Below, piece after piece: positions 9,331 to 18,770 of a stretch of 64,000 nt of DNA (position 1 is the stretch's first letter; every line of letters starts with the position of its first letter). The notes under the pieces were generated by a model, which had not been told where the DNA came from, searched no databases, and saw only the letters and a program-made list of their open reading frames with translations. The translations under genes were made by a program, and so were the position numbers. Origin of the DNA: Sulfurospirillum diekertiae (GTDB lineage Bacteria > Campylobacterota > Campylobacteria > Campylobacterales > Sulfurospirillaceae); NCBI RefSeq assembly GCF_011769985.2, contig NZ_CP039734.2, positions 1,674,001 through 1,738,000 on the forward strand. The letters run 5' to 3'.

Positions 9331-10512
9331 TTACGCGTGATTGTTTTCTGCTGTATCAAGCGCTTGAGAAACATCAACAATGATTTGAAGTTTTTTGATG
9401 ATTTCACTCATTGCACGACTCTCTTCTTGTGCAGCAAGGCTAATGCGCTCAACTTCAGCCTGTGTTTTGATAATTTCATCGACCGTACGTTGTAACGCCG
9501 GAACGATTTGATCAACGACTTTTTGAACATCCATAATGGAGATACGAATATTATCGGTCGATTTGTTGCTTTGATCGGACAGTTTTCGTACTTCACTGGC
9601 AACAACGGCAAATCCACGTCCATGGTCACCCGCACGTGCCGCTTCAATCGTTGCATTGAGCGCTAAAAGGTTGGTTTCACTTGCTATATATTTGATCGCT
9701 GTCGTAATATTACCAATTTGCTCGACCGCTTCGGTTAACTCTTGTGCCATATTGTTTGTGACTTGAATATTTTGCACTTCAGAAGCTAATTTGCCATTAA
9801 CGACGACAATGGTGTTGGCAGTATTTTCAATAGACTGAGATGCCGTTTGCGTTATCACAGAGATCTCTTTGGTTAATGTCGCAAGTTTTTTAGAAATATC
9901 ACGCGCTTCTTGCAAAGCCTTATCGCTATTAATCGCCGTGACGACTTGTGCCAAACCACTCACACTCTCAGCAGTTGCCGTTCGAGGAGGACTTGGAATG
10001 ACCGTAACATCTGGACGTAAATAGTGGCTAAATTTCGAATAAAGTGCTTTACCTGAAGAGACATAGCCATCGGTTCCGATAATATATTTGGCTTCCAAAA
10101 GAGCATCTTTCGTTTCAGCTTCACTGCACTCATCAAAAGGAACAATTTTATACCCTACATGATTGAGATTGTAAAATTTTAAAAATTTGAGTAAAACATT
10201 CGCACCAGAAGTGCTGTTATTGAAGATGACTACATTTTCGCCGCTAGGAATGCGACCAACGGTGACAAAAAAATCCGTTGGAGGAACAAATTCAACAGAG
10301 ATCACTTTCTCTTTGCCATATTTCTTGACCATTTCATCATAACGATTCGCAAAACAGACAACCAAATCAAAATTTGCGACATCATAATTTTGATAGTTAC
10401 TTAAAGTAGCTTTTTGATACGTGGCAGCGGTGGAAAGAGTAGCATCGACTAATGAAACAAGCTCTTCTGTTGTTGCTTCATTGGCTCCGATTAAAAGTAG
10501 ATTAACGCTCAT
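9331..10512 (-). CDS. Soluble methyl-accepting chemotaxis transducer
   Basis: The 393-residue protein has no signal peptide or membrane helix, so it is a cytoplasmic chemoreceptor. Residues about 1-190 form an alpha/beta domain I do not recognise ([20 protein letters not shown], with [14 protein letters not shown] and [17 protein letters not shown]); it loosely recalls the sensory half of PrpR-type regulators. Residues about 200-385 form a short signalling coiled coil with the hairpin tip around [20 protein letters not shown] and [14 protein letters not shown]. No C-terminal CheR-tethering pentapeptide is seen. It likely reports an internal metabolite or redox state to CheA; the ligand is unknown. 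Confidence 0.88.
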   Translation of the reverse strand: MSVNLLLIGANEATTEELVSLVDATLSTAATYQKATLSNYQNYDVANFDLVVCFANRYDEMVKKYGKEKVISVEFVPPTDFFVTVGRIPSGENVVIFNNSTSGANVLLKFLKFYNLNHVGYKIVPFDECSEAETKDALLEAKYIIGTDGYVSSGKALYSKFSHYLRPDVTVIPSPPRTATAESVSGLAQVVTAINSDKALQEARDISKKLATLTKEISVITQTASQSIENTANTIVVVNGKLASEVQNIQVTNNMAQELTEAVEQIGNITTAIKYIASETNLLALNATIEAARAGDHGRGFAVVASEVRKLSDQSNKSTDNIRISIMDVQKVVDQIVPALQRTVDEIIKTQAEVERISLAAQEESRAMSEIIKKLQIIVDVSQALDTAENNHA

Positions 10513-10705
10513 GTACTTCCTTTAAATCAGTATATTAATGACAAAATAATGAAAAGTATCGCCCCTATTTGTTGTGCTCTTTTCAATCAAGCAATTCTCT
10601 ACCTTTATATTATAGACAAAAGGTTGGACAAAAAAGGGACGAAAAATAAGCAATGCTTTTGTTCGAATCATAGTACAATAATCCAAAATTTAATAAGGGG
10701 TTTGT

Positions 10706-11326
10706 ATGTTTGACATTCAAAACTATTACAGCTTTATCGCTGCCATTTTAGTTTTTCAACTGATACCTGGTGCTGGAACCATTGCAATTTTAAATGCTAC
10801 GGCTCGTAATGGTATTAAAGCAGGACTTGGTGCTGTTTTTGGAACACTCTTAGGTGATTTTGCCTTTATGATAGCCGCTCTGGCAGGACTTGCCGCTATT
10901 ATGCAACAAAATCCCTTTTTGTTTGAAATGCTTCAATATTTTGGTGCAGGCTATTTATGTTGGTTAGGCGTTGGATTGCTCCGTACTAAAATTGAATCCG
11001 ATACGGGGAAAGTGGAACCTAGGAAATCAGCCTTAGTCTATTTTAAACAGGCTTTTTTTGTCAGCATCACCAACCCAAAAGTCATGCTTTTTTTCGTGGC
11101 ATTTTTCCCACTCTTTTTACGTCCAGACGCTTCCAATGTAACCCTTGGTGCGATGATTTTACATGTAAGCCTTATCAGCCTTGCGTACCAAGCGCTTTTA
11201 GTTCTTTTGGGCAATACGTTAGCACATAAACTCAAAACCTTTCCTCTTGCACGTCAAATCGCGACACGTCTTGCAGGTATTGCACTCATTGCGTTTGGCA
11301 TTAAACTTGTCAGTCACAACCGTTAG
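10706..11326 (+). CDS. LysE/RhtB-family exporter
   Basis: The 206-residue inner-membrane protein has about six hydrophobic segments. The family hallmark is at the N-terminus (FQLIPGAGTIAILNATARNG, a variant of the PGP motif), and ITNPKVMLFFVAFFPLF occurs at mid-protein. The family exports amino acids such as lysine, homoserine, threonine or their analogues; the substrate here is not predictable. AAGGGG precedes the ATG and a TACAAT box lies about 27 bases upstream. It is followed after 12 bases by a second exporter gene. A palindrome variant at 11158-11169 encodes LHV. Confidence 0.9.
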   Translation: MFDIQNYYSFIAAILVFQLIPGAGTIAILNATARNGIKAGLGAVFGTLLGDFAFMIAALAGLAAIMQQNPFLFEMLQYFGAGYLCWLGVGLLRTKIESDTGKVEPRKSALVYFKQAFFVSITNPKVMLFFVAFFPLFLRPDASNVTLGAMILHVSLISLAYQALLVLLGNTLAHKLKTFPLARQIATRLAGIALIAFGIKLVSHNR

Positions 11327-11338
11327 AAAGTTGGATCA

Positions 11339-12211
11339 ATGCCTCTTAAACATATTTTACTAGCCCTGAGTGTCGTTGTCATTTGGGGAGTTAATTTTGT
11401 AGTGATTCAAGTCGCTCTGCAAGAATTACCTCCTCTCTTGCTCACATTTTTCCGTTTCTTTTTTGCAACCTTCCCTGCCATCTTCTTTTTCAAGCGCCCT
11501 CAAAACACCTCTTGGAAAATGCTCTTTTTTTATTCATTGAGCATGTTTATTCTAGACTTCGCCTTTTTATTTTCAGGCATGTATGCAGGAGTCAGTTCGG
11601 GCATTGCCTCTCTTGCCCTTCAAACGCAAGTCTTTTTTACCGCCATTTTAGCCGTGATTTTCATCAAAGAGAAGATGACACTTGCCAAGATCATTGGAGC
11701 AATCGTTGCTTTTTCGGGGATTGTATTTGTGGGATTTCATGCAGGAGGCGACGTCAATCTCTTAGGACTTGCTTTAGTCGAATGTGCAGCCCTTTCATGG
11801 GCAATTGGCAATCTTGTTTCCAAGCAGATCGGCAAAGTCGATATGCTCAGCCTCGTGGTTTGGGGAAGCCTCATCTCGCTTCCTTTTTTACTGGCACTCT
11901 CTTATATTTTTGAATCGCATTTGTGGAGTTTTGCGATGTTCACGCATCTCACGTTCAAAAGCATTGGTGCGATTGCCTATCTTGCGTATCCTGTCACTTT
12001 TTTTGGGTTTGGCATTTGGAGTTGGTTGCTCAGTCGTTATCCAGCCACTACTGTCGCTCCTTTTACGCTTTTAGTGCCTGTGGTTGGATTTACCTCTTCG
12101 GCTATTTTAGTGGGAGAAGCCTTGCCCAGTTGGAAGCTCATTGCAGCGTGTTTGATCGTTACAGGCCTTGTCATCAACCTTTATGGAGATCGGCTCATTA
12201 AGCGAACTTAA
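11339..12211 (+). CDS. EamA-family (drug/metabolite) transporter
   Basis: The 290-residue protein has ten predicted membrane segments arranged as two EamA repeats (about 5-135 and 145-285). It starts ILLALSVVVIWGVNFVVIQV and contains the typical GVSSGIASLALQTQVFFTAI and FTLLVPVVGFTSSAILVGE stretches. It resembles YdcZ/RhaT/EamA-type permeases that export amino-acid derivatives. It lies 12 bases after the LysE-type gene, so both are likely one exporter operon. The substrate is unknown. Confidence 0.9.
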   Translation: MPLKHILLALSVVVIWGVNFVVIQVALQELPPLLLTFFRFFFATFPAIFFFKRPQNTSWKMLFFYSLSMFILDFAFLFSGMYAGVSSGIASLALQTQVFFTAILAVIFIKEKMTLAKIIGAIVAFSGIVFVGFHAGGDVNLLGLALVECAALSWAIGNLVSKQIGKVDMLSLVVWGSLISLPFLLALSYIFESHLWSFAMFTHLTFKSIGAIAYLAYPVTFFGFGIWSWLLSRYPATTVAPFTLLVPVVGFTSSAILVGEALPSWKLIAACLIVTGLVINLYGDRLIKRT

Positions 12212-12314
12212 ACTTTATAACATCATCTATTTTTTAAGCTACTACCTTTTTTGGTAACCGTTTTGTTTTTTTTATAGACTAAAATGACCAGAACAATTCC
12301 AAAAAAGGTCTTCT

Positions 12315-14162
12315 GTGCTATTTAAAACGAAAATTATTCTGACGGTATCTGTTTTAATGTTTTTAAGTCTCATCTCCTTTAGCCTCTTTAGCTATCAGGA
12401 CACCAAAGAGAACAGCATTCATCAAATTGAATCCAGCCTAACGATGGCCTCTCGTTCGTTTAAAGACTATATAGATCTTCTGCTGAGTACCAAAAAAAGT
12501 AACATTGAAAGTGCATCGCGTTATTACAAAGACATTGACATCAGAACTCTTCACGATATGGTTGAAAAACTGGGAGAAACGACTAAAATCATTGGGGCAG
12601 TTGATTCGTATGTGGGGTTTGAAGATGGTGGAATGATCTGGGGGAGTGAGAAAAATCGACCGCAGGGGTATGATCCTCGCACCCAAGCGTGGTACAAGCA
12701 GGCAAAAGAAAGTAAAAAAATCGGCATCACCGATGCGTATGAAGACACTACGACTAAAACACTGATGATCACCATGATGACCCCTATCTTTGATGAAAAC
12801 AACGTCATTATAGGTGTTCTTGGTGTCGATATTGCACTAAATTCTTTGACTAAGACCCTTTCTGAAATCACCTTCGAGGGAGGTTATGGTATCTTACTCG
12901 ATACCAAGGGAACGATTGTTGTTCACCCTAATAAAGCACTTATTGGTAAAAATTTAGCCAGTGTTGTTCCAAACCTCACACGCCAATTTAATGATAAACA
13001 AGAAGGCATTCTCAACTACACCTATGACGGTGTCGACAAATTGTTTGCCTCCACCATTTCAACTCAAAGTGGTTGGCGCATTGCTATTGCATTCGATAAA
13101 TCAACATCTTACTCTTTCTTAAATTTGCAAATACAAAAGCTTTTTCTCATCGGTACACTGATGCTTTTGGGTTCTGTTGTCATCATTGTCTTTTTAATTA
13201 AAGCCCTTTTAAAACCGCTCGACAGGCTAGGAAACATTGCTTATGAGCTTTCAAGCGCACATGGAGATCTTAGTCAAAGACTTGAGGTCATAGGAAATGA
13301 TGAATTTGGAAAGGTATCATCGTACATTAACACTTTCATTGCAAAACTGCACGAAATTGTCACCCATTCTAAAATCATTAGCCATGAGAATTTTTCGATA
13401 TCGCAACAACTTTCAAAAAATACTTCAGAGATGGTACGCAATGTGGAAGCAGAATCAAAAATTATTCTCTCAACAAAAGAGGAAGGAAATGCCCTCACCC
13501 ATGCCATTGAAAATTCCGTCGATAAGGTCAAATCATCTCATATCGTTTTAGAAAAAACACAAAAAGAGATGCACAGTGTTAAAACAAAGTTTGAAACATT
13601 AGAACATACCATGCAAATAACCGCTCAAAAAGAACAAGATTTGGCTGAAAAACTCAATCATGTGAGCCATAATACCAACGAAATTAGAGATATTTTAGGC
13701 ATTATCCATACGATTGCGGAACAAACTAATCTTTTAGCGCTCAATGCCGCTATTGAAGCAGCACGCGCAGGAGAACATGGTCGTGGCTTTGCTGTGGTTG
13801 CTGATGAAGTGCGAAAACTAGCCGAAAGTACACAAAAGAGTCTGATTGCGATTGATGCAACCGTCAATGTGGTCGTCCAATCTATTATGGATGCCAACAC
13901 CGATATTGCTCAAAATGCCCATGAAGTACATAATCTTGTAACCCTTTCGTTGGAGTTAGAAGAAAGCATTAGCGATATTGATCTTATTATCCAAGAGACG
14001 ATTGCCAATACGGCTCAAACCGTTGATAGCTTTATCTTTACATCGAGCAAAATCAACCATATGGTCGAAGAAGTTGAAAAAGTCAACATTCTTTCTCACG
14101 AAAATGTCTGCAGTATTGAAAAATATATCGAAAGCATCCGAAGATCTTCACCGTATGAATGA
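12315..14162 (+). CDS. Methyl-accepting chemotaxis protein with double Cache domain
   Basis: The 615-residue transmembrane chemoreceptor starts at GTG 12315, eleven bases after AAAAAAGG. It has an N-terminal membrane helix, a periplasmic dCache domain (about 30-275) with [20 protein letters not shown] and [19 protein letters not shown], a second membrane helix (about 280-300), a HAMP region ([20 protein letters not shown]) and a signalling domain with [20 protein letters not shown] and [13 protein letters not shown]. The DPR-x3-W-Y and Y-x-D residues fit amino-acid-type dCache sensors, so an amino acid is a reasonable ligand; that is inference. Confidence 0.93.
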   Translation: MLFKTKIILTVSVLMFLSLISFSLFSYQDTKENSIHQIESSLTMASRSFKDYIDLLLSTKKSNIESASRYYKDIDIRTLHDMVEKLGETTKIIGAVDSYVGFEDGGMIWGSEKNRPQGYDPRTQAWYKQAKESKKIGITDAYEDTTTKTLMITMMTPIFDENNVIIGVLGVDIALNSLTKTLSEITFEGGYGILLDTKGTIVVHPNKALIGKNLASVVPNLTRQFNDKQEGILNYTYDGVDKLFASTISTQSGWRIAIAFDKSTSYSFLNLQIQKLFLIGTLMLLGSVVIIVFLIKALLKPLDRLGNIAYELSSAHGDLSQRLEVIGNDEFGKVSSYINTFIAKLHEIVTHSKIISHENFSISQQLSKNTSEMVRNVEAESKIILSTKEEGNALTHAIENSVDKVKSSHIVLEKTQKEMHSVKTKFETLEHTMQITAQKEQDLAEKLNHVSHNTNEIRDILGIIHTIAEQTNLLALNAAIEAARAGEHGRGFAVVADEVRKLAESTQKSLIAIDATVNVVVQSIMDANTDIAQNAHEVHNLVTLSLELEESISDIDLIIQETIANTAQTVDSFIFTSSKINHMVEEVEKVNILSHENVCSIEKYIESIRRSSPYE

Positions 14163-14214
14163 AAATCTCAATAATGAACTCCAAAAATTCAAATCTTAAA
14201 AGGGATGAAAAGCT

Positions 14215-14226
14215 TTTACATGTAAA
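14215..14226. repeat. TTTACATGTAAA palindrome at convergent gene ends
   Basis: Perfect copy between two convergent genes; its last three bases begin the terminator stem. Confidence 0.95.
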
Positions 14227-14251
14227 GAGAAATCATCGCTTATTTCTCTTT
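14224..14251. terminator. Bidirectional hairpin overlapping a gene end
   Basis: AAAGAGAAAT and ATTTCTCTTT form a perfect 10-bp stem with an eight-base loop. The last codons and the stop of the minus-strand gene at 14240 lie inside it. Confidence 0.7.
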
Positions 14252-16177
14252 AATTTGCATTAGATTTTCACGCCTTTGGATCGCTTTTTCTTCCTCAAAA
14301 GGAAGGGTTAATGTTTGATTTAAGAGCTCTAAACTGAGCTTCTTTTCGGAATTAAGGGCTTCTGTTGTTATCTCACCGCCTAATTTTCCTAAAGCAAAAC
14401 AATATTTACCTTTGAGTGAGACATTATTTTCACTGCTTAACGTATTAATGCGTGAACATTTATCTACCCATAAAAACGCATCTTCAGCATGGTAATCGTG
14501 CAAATAGCCAAAGAGTTTGACTGTCTCAAAAAACTTGAGTTTGACTTCAAAGAAAGGACTGACCTCCAAATTCTCACTCAAGTGCAATAAAATTGGAAAT
14601 TTGTACAGTGTTGAGCCTATTTTAAGACTGTTTTTTGTCGTATCTAAGACTAACTCTTTCTCTATTTTTGGGAATTCCCAAAAACGACTAATCTCATTGG
14701 ACCACGCGTTTAAAAGTTTATCTACATCTTTAAATTCTTCCATCAATGAAGGCTCATCGCCCAAAAGATCTCTGCTGAGTCCAACGGTTCCTTTATAGCC
14801 GAGAAAGGACAAAAGCGTTGCGCCAATATCCAAGGTACTTCCTACTTTTTCAATTTTATCACCATGGCTTAGACGAGGGTCAATGATCATAAATTGATCG
14901 CGACGCTCACCCTTCATAAGATCATCAATCGCCATATTGTGCATTGCAAGGTGGTCAGAGCCTACAACAATAATCGTATTTTTACCATAAGGCGAATCTT
15001 GAATCTGCTTGATAAACTTTGCAATTAACTCATCCGAACAAATCACCGCATTGAGCATGGAATTGCTGCCATCCTTATACTCCTGAGCCTTGCAGCTTTT
15101 TGAGACATGTCCATAAGGATGATGCGTATCCATGGTAGAGAGAAACATCGCAAATTTTTGTTTGCTTTTGGAATACTTTTTAAAATCATTCCTCGCAATA
15201 TCAAAAAGGGTATCATCATACAATCCCCATGGTGTTTGATAACTTGGATTTGAAAGCAAAGGTTTAAGCTCTTTAATGCCTTTGATATCATCAAACTGAT
15301 GGGTTTTATAAAGTTTATCAACGCCTGCAAACTCTAAAGGTGAACCACTGCGGTAGATGAGTTTATACCCTTCTTTATGGAGCATATCACTCATACACAC
15401 GGCACCTGAATAAAACGTACTCATCTTAGACATAGAATTGCCTTGAGGAGAGTCTGAATTTCGAGAAGGAGTCACCAGAGGAAGTCCACACATCACCGAT
15501 GTCATTCCTGCAATCGTCCAGCTAGTTCCCCATGCTTGTTTTATCTGCGTAAAAGAGATACTTTGCTCTCTTATTGGACGTAGCGCGGTGACTAAAGAGG
15601 GAAATATTTTTTCATCAAAATAGGTGTCTTCAAAACTCTCTGCAAAAATATAAACCAGATTAGGATGATTTTCGCTAATTGCCGATAATGAAGCTGTTTT
15701 ATAATAATCTGAAAAATTATATTTGAGGCTCAAAGGATTTTCAACTCCAAGGACGCTAAGCGCACTCTCACCTAAAAAGCGTACTGTTGGGTGGATGATT
15801 AAAGCCAATATCAACGACACCGTTGATATAAGTCGTTTCAGCTTTTGATGCTCAGAAAGAACACTGTTTTTAAGCATTCGATAGTAAAAAACTGAGATCA
15901 TTAAACTGCTGATCAATAGTCCAATTCCGACTGCTATGATTAAATAATAATCAGCAAATCCAGAGCCATCCAGCCCATAACGAAGATGGAAAATAACGGC
16001 ATCGTTAATACCCTCTCCCGTAAAATAGTTGGAAACAATATAACACGCACTGAGTACCATATAAAGAAAAATAACGACCGCGCCAATAGATGCAGTCCTA
16101 GAAGTATAGGTACGATGTTTAGAGGTAAATAAGGCGATAAGAAAAAGTCCTGCGGATAACCATAACATGTTATTCAT
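14240..16177 (-). CDS. LTA-synthase/OpgB-like membrane sulfatase-fold transferase
   Basis: The 645-residue protein has five hydrophobic segments in its first 165 residues, then a periplasmic alkaline-phosphatase-superfamily domain. Visible motifs are YIFAESFEDTYF (metal-binding Glu), WTIAGMTSVMCG (candidate catalytic Thr), STMDTHHPYG and VVGSDHLAMHN (metal-binding Asp-His). This is the architecture of lipoteichoic-acid synthase and of the Gram-negative phosphoglycerol transferase OpgB, and related families add phosphoethanolamine to surface glycans or lipid A. The protein probably decorates an envelope glycan or lipid; the exact substrate is unknown. It stands alone and converges on the chemoreceptor. 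Confidence 0.85.
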   Translation of the reverse strand: MNNMLWLSAGLFLIALFTSKHRTYTSRTASIGAVVIFLYMVLSACYIVSNYFTGEGINDAVIFHLRYGLDGSGFADYYLIIAVGIGLLISSLMISVFYYRMLKNSVLSEHQKLKRLISTVSLILALIIHPTVRFLGESALSVLGVENPLSLKYNFSDYYKTASLSAISENHPNLVYIFAESFEDTYFDEKIFPSLVTALRPIREQSISFTQIKQAWGTSWTIAGMTSVMCGLPLVTPSRNSDSPQGNSMSKMSTFYSGAVCMSDMLHKEGYKLIYRSGSPLEFAGVDKLYKTHQFDDIKGIKELKPLLSNPSYQTPWGLYDDTLFDIARNDFKKYSKSKQKFAMFLSTMDTHHPYGHVSKSCKAQEYKDGSNSMLNAVICSDELIAKFIKQIQDSPYGKNTIIVVGSDHLAMHNMAIDDLMKGERRDQFMIIDPRLSHGDKIEKVGSTLDIGATLLSFLGYKGTVGLSRDLLGDEPSLMEEFKDVDKLLNAWSNEISRFWEFPKIEKELVLDTTKNSLKIGSTLYKFPILLHLSENLEVSPFFEVKLKFFETVKLFGYLHDYHAEDAFLWVDKCSRINTLSSENNVSLKGKYCFALGKLGGEITTEALNSEKKLSLELLNQTLTLPFEEEKAIQRRENLMQIKEK

Positions 16178-16263
16178 TGTTGTTTAGATTCCTCTTTTAT
16201 TTTAGATCGATATTATAGCTTGTTGTTAAAAAATTGCATTAAAAATTCTTCTTTTTAAAAACT

Positions 16264-16278
16264 GATTAAATTTTAATC
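16264..16278. promoter_or_regulatory. Candidate operator upstream of amtB
   Basis: GATTAAA and TTTAATC form a perfect 7-bp inverted repeat around one T, about 70 bases before the amtB start. A TGATACAAT extended -10-like box follows near 16309. It could bind a nitrogen-responsive regulator; this is inference. Confidence 0.35.
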
Positions 16279-16347
16279 ATTTAGCTGAGTATATTAAAAT
16301 CGTCTAAGTGATACAATTTCATCAGTTCAACATTTTAGGAGGAATTC

Positions 16348-17673
16348 ATGAGAAAACTACTTTCTCTCGCAACATTGTTGCCTTTATCAACATTGTGGGC
16401 TGCAGAAGAAGCGGCTACTGAAGCAGCAGCAGATGTTGCTGAAAAGGTTTTAACCCTTGACGTGGGAAACACTGCTTGGGTTTTAACGGCAACCGCACTC
16501 GTCATGTTTATGACACCAGCGGGTTTGGCACTCTTTTACGGCGGTATGTCTCGCTCTAAAAACTTGCTTAACACGATTGCAATGAGTGTTATGGGATATA
16601 TCGTTGCAGCCGTTGTTTGGGTTGTAGCAGGTTATACCTTGGCGTTTGGTACAGATATTGGTGGTGTTATCGGTTTTGATAGCCTCTTTTTAAGTGGTAT
16701 CAAAGTAACGGATCTTTGGGCAACTGGTAGCATTCCTGTCCTTCTTTTTGTAGCGTTCCAAATGACCTTTGCAGGTATTACGGTGGCTCTTGCAAGCGGT
16801 GCTATTATTGAGAGATTAAAGTTTTCAACTTGGATCGTTTTTGCGGCTATTTGGATTCTAGCAGTGTATGCTCCTATTGCTCACTGGGTATGGGGCGGCG
16901 GCTTCTTATCAAAACTAGGTGTTCTTGACTTTGCAGGTGGTACGGTTGTTCATATCAATGCAGGTGTTGCTGGCTTAGTCGTAGCACTAATGCTTGGCAA
17001 ACGTGCAGATTATGGTAAAGCGATGTTCCCTTCATCTGTTACCTTGACGGTACTAGGTGCAAGTATGTTATGGTTTGGTTGGTTTGGATTCAATGCAGGT
17101 AGCGAACTTGGAGCAGATGGAATTGCTGCGAGTGCATTCCTTGTCACCAATACAGCAGCAGCTGTTGCAGCACTTGCGTGGATGATCATCGAATACATTA
17201 CCTATAAAAAATTCACATTACTCGGTATCGCTTCTGGTATCGTAGCAGGTCTTGTTGCGATTACTCCAGCAGCAGGTTTTGTTGATACAAGTGCTTCACT
17301 GATCATTGGTGCAGTTGCTGGTATTGTCGCGTTCTACGGTGTTAATGGCTTGAAAAAAGCACTTAAATACGATGACTCATTGGATGCATTTGGTATCCAT
17401 GGTGTTGCAGGTATCTGGGGCGCACTTGCTACGGGTATTTTTGCAAACCCAGAAGTTAATGAACTTGGTAAAGGTTTACTCTACGGAAATGCAGAGCAAG
17501 TCATGATTCAAATCGAAGGTATCATTGTAACCATCGTTTACACAGCGATTGCTACTGCGATTGTCTTTAAAATCGCGTCTATCTTAACAGGTGGTGCAAG
17601 AGTAAGCGTCGAAGCTGAGTCACAAGGTTTGGATGAAGTAGAGCACGGCGAAAAAGCTTTTAACTTAAGATAA
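16348..17673 (+). CDS. amtB: Ammonium transporter
   Basis: The 441-residue AmtB/Mep/Rh-type channel has a signal peptide (MRKLLSLATLLPLSTLWAAE) and about eleven membrane segments. Family motifs are present: FMTPAGLALFYGGMSRSKN, FAGITVALASGAIIER, HWVWGGGFLSKLGVLDFAGG, GWFGFNAGSE, and the pore histidines in AHWVWG and IHGVAGIWG. It conducts ammonia or ammonium across the inner membrane. The start has an ideal AGGAGG. glnK follows after 12 bases, the conserved pairing in which uridylylated PII controls the channel. Confidence 0.97.
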   Translation: MRKLLSLATLLPLSTLWAAEEAATEAAADVAEKVLTLDVGNTAWVLTATALVMFMTPAGLALFYGGMSRSKNLLNTIAMSVMGYIVAAVVWVVAGYTLAFGTDIGGVIGFDSLFLSGIKVTDLWATGSIPVLLFVAFQMTFAGITVALASGAIIERLKFSTWIVFAAIWILAVYAPIAHWVWGGGFLSKLGVLDFAGGTVVHINAGVAGLVVALMLGKRADYGKAMFPSSVTLTVLGASMLWFGWFGFNAGSELGADGIAASAFLVTNTAAAVAALAWMIIEYITYKKFTLLGIASGIVAGLVAITPAAGFVDTSASLIIGAVAGIVAFYGVNGLKKALKYDDSLDAFGIHGVAGIWGALATGIFANPEVNELGKGLLYGNAEQVMIQIEGIIVTIVYTAIATAIVFKIASILTGGARVSVEAESQGLDEVEHGEKAFNLR

Positions 17674-17676
17674 TAA

Positions 17677-18024
<348 letters not shown>

Positions 18025-18038
18025 GCTTTCTTTACTCT

Positions 18039-18058
18039 GGGCAGAATTTATTCTGCCC
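18039..18058. terminator. Hairpin between glnK and a convergent gene
   Basis: GGGCAGAA and TTCTGCCC pair perfectly over eight bases around the loop TTTA, 15 bases after glnK. The TAA stop of the opposing gene spans the loop edge, so both genes end on one hairpin. There is no T-run. Confidence 0.65.
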
Positions 18059-18770
18059 AAACCTCTTCATCTTCCTCTTGTAACGCTTTTTCTTCTTTCA
18101 TCCGATACGTCATCACGAGATTAAAACAGAGCTCACTGAGCATCAAAAGATCCCACATAGAAAGAATATCCAAAAAGGGCATTCCCTCTTCTAAACTTTC
18201 AAAATCGATATTACATGTAAAGATATAAGCATCATTTGGAGCACCTAGTTCTGGGAGATTGAGCGAATATTGAAACGCAAAATGGATATCCGCTTTGCGC
18301 CCCATTCTACGAATACGTTTGAGCGTTCCATCAAAATCTTTTTCATTGAGACGAATCTCTGAGTGAATGTTGTGCGAAAGCACATTGCGAACAAACGAGA
18401 CAATATCAAAAAAGTTCTCATACTGTTCACCAAAGAGTTTTTGCATAAAAACTTTAAAGGGACTTTCAAAACGTAAGCTCTCTACTGTCGCCATACAAAT
18501 ACCACGAAAAGCATTGAATTCAACAAAATACTCAAAGAGTGAAATCTCTTCTTTTTTAGTTTGTCTGGCATTGACTAAAAGCTCTTGAATGATTTCCGCA
18601 TTAAAGTAGTAGGCTTTATCATTTTCATATTTTTTTACCACAAACAAACTTCGATCACTTAGGTCTTCTGTTTTGGAAAGCCTGCCTAAAAACTCCCCCA
18701 TATGCAAAAAATAGAAATTCTGCTCTACCAGTAAAAGAGCATCATCCAGTAAAATACCTGTGTCGGTCAT
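18048..18770 (-). CDS. Unrecognised protein with a HEPN-like motif
   Basis: The 240-residue soluble protein is read from ATG 18770, whose ATGA overlaps the stop of the upstream oxidoreductase gene; an upstream GTG or ATG in the same frame would bury the start inside that gene. It is mostly helical and acidic at the C-terminus (EEKALQEEDEEVWAE). SFVRNVLSHNIHSE near residue 137 fits the R-N-x3-H pattern of HEPN nucleotide-binding or ribonuclease domains, and the preceding helices fit too. Function is unknown. Tight coupling suggests a role with the oxidoreductase, for example as a maturation chaperone, or a coincidental RNase-like fold. A palindrome variant at 18210-18221 encodes FTC. Confidence 0.75.
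   Translation of the reverse strand: MTDTGILLDDALLLVEQNFYFLHMGEFLGRLSKTEDLSDRSLFVVKKYENDKAYYFNAEIIQELLVNARQTKKEEISLFEYFVEFNAFRGICMATVESLRFESPFKVFMQKLFGEQYENFFDIVSFVRNVLSHNIHSEIRLNEKDFDGTLKRIRRMGRKADIHFAFQYSLNLPELGAPNDAYIFTCNIDFESLEEGMPFLDILSMWDLLMLSELCFNLVMTYRMKEEKALQEEDEEVWAE

Noticed and set aside
12251..12266. Sigma-54-like TTGG-N10-TTTTGT upstream of the Cache chemoreceptor
   Set aside because: The -12 GC is missing and the -24 element is incomplete; a chance match in an AT-rich gap.
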